Assembly (NCBI GenBank): GCA_004292755.1
Contig: RDXE01000053.1
Span: 1-44,896, forward strand
Source: Alphaproteobacteria bacterium
Lineage (GTDB): Bacteria; Pseudomonadota; Alphaproteobacteria; Elsterales; Elsteraceae
Length of the DNA: 44,896 bases
Direction: 5' to 3'
Shown: in pieces, positions 44,798 to 44,896 of the stretch
Layout of the letters: the number at the start of each line of letters is the position of its first letter
Position numbering within the stretch: position 1 is the stretch's first letter
Made by a program: the position numbers and the translations under genes
The notes under the pieces: generated by a model
What the model was told of the DNA's origin: nothing
What the model saw: only the letters and a program-made list of their open reading frames with translations
Database searches by the model: none

Positions 44798-44896
44798 TGA
44801 GTTAACCATACTGCCGAGGTTTGCGCCACCTGTCGAATCAGCGCCGTTTCTCGCTCGGCGGCTCCCAACCCGGCGGTGGCGCATATTCACGCGGGC

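Overview
This GC-rich window looks like the chromosome of an alphaproteobacterium, probably of the Rhodospirillales type. The evidence is a GcrA-family cell-cycle regulator, an alphaproteobacterial-style hybrid of catabolic and housekeeping genes, a tRNA-Phe of proteobacterial type, IHF-beta downstream of ribosomal protein S1, and uniform high-GC codon use. No rRNA, CRISPR array or intact insertion sequence is visible. The genus cannot be named from the sequence alone.

Region 1 (1-10018) is a divergent carboxylate uptake and catabolism cluster. A GntR/UTRA repressor followed by tctC-tctB-tctA (a tripartite tricarboxylate transporter) runs on the plus strand. A metal-dependent amidohydrolase, an HPt protein, a small I78-like protein, a PAS histidine kinase, an Asp/Glu-racemase family enzyme and TRAP transporter genes dctQ and dctM run on the minus strand. 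dctM carries a +1 frameshift. A perfect 6-4-6 palindrome sits in the 27-bp gap between the two arms and is the likely GntR operator.

Region 2 (10041-13334) holds a low-complexity secreted protein, a SAM methyltransferase, an unknown protein preceded by a Fur-like box, and a DoeB/aspartoacylase-like deacylase. Region 3 (13335-18798) starts with an AT-rich scar holding an N-terminal fragment of a phage-type DNA methyltransferase. It is followed by kdpFABC (high-affinity K+ uptake, without kdpDE in the window) and a small membrane zinc-ribbon protein. Five 22-bp tandem repeats lie next, just before tRNA-Phe.

Region 4 (18995-27642) is the most interesting part. The last 21 bases of tRNA-Phe are repeated exactly at 26785-26805. 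The two copies bracket a 7.7-kb island carrying a complete type I restriction-modification operon (hsdM, hsdS, a TIGR02391/HEPN-like gene and hsdR with an N-terminal DUF4145-like domain), but no integrase. Immediately outside the right repeat lies a HEPN-MNT (HepT-MntA type) toxin-antitoxin pair. The tRNA-Phe locus therefore looks like a small defence hotspot.

Region 5 (27720-44896) is mostly core genome: tyrosine catabolism (hmgA-fahA), a heptad-repeat coiled-coil protein, rpsA with a strong terminator, ihfB, a LapA-domain protein, ddl, gcrA, a Nudix hydrolase, a PAS protein, an MprF-like flippase/synthase with a divergent C-terminal domain, nnrU, a membrane-anchored cyclic-nucleotide-binding/chemoreceptor fusion, trmO, a glyoxalase-fold protein, an orphan lutA-like gene, and an operon of a proline-rich secreted protein, a GNAT acetyltransferase and ubiG.
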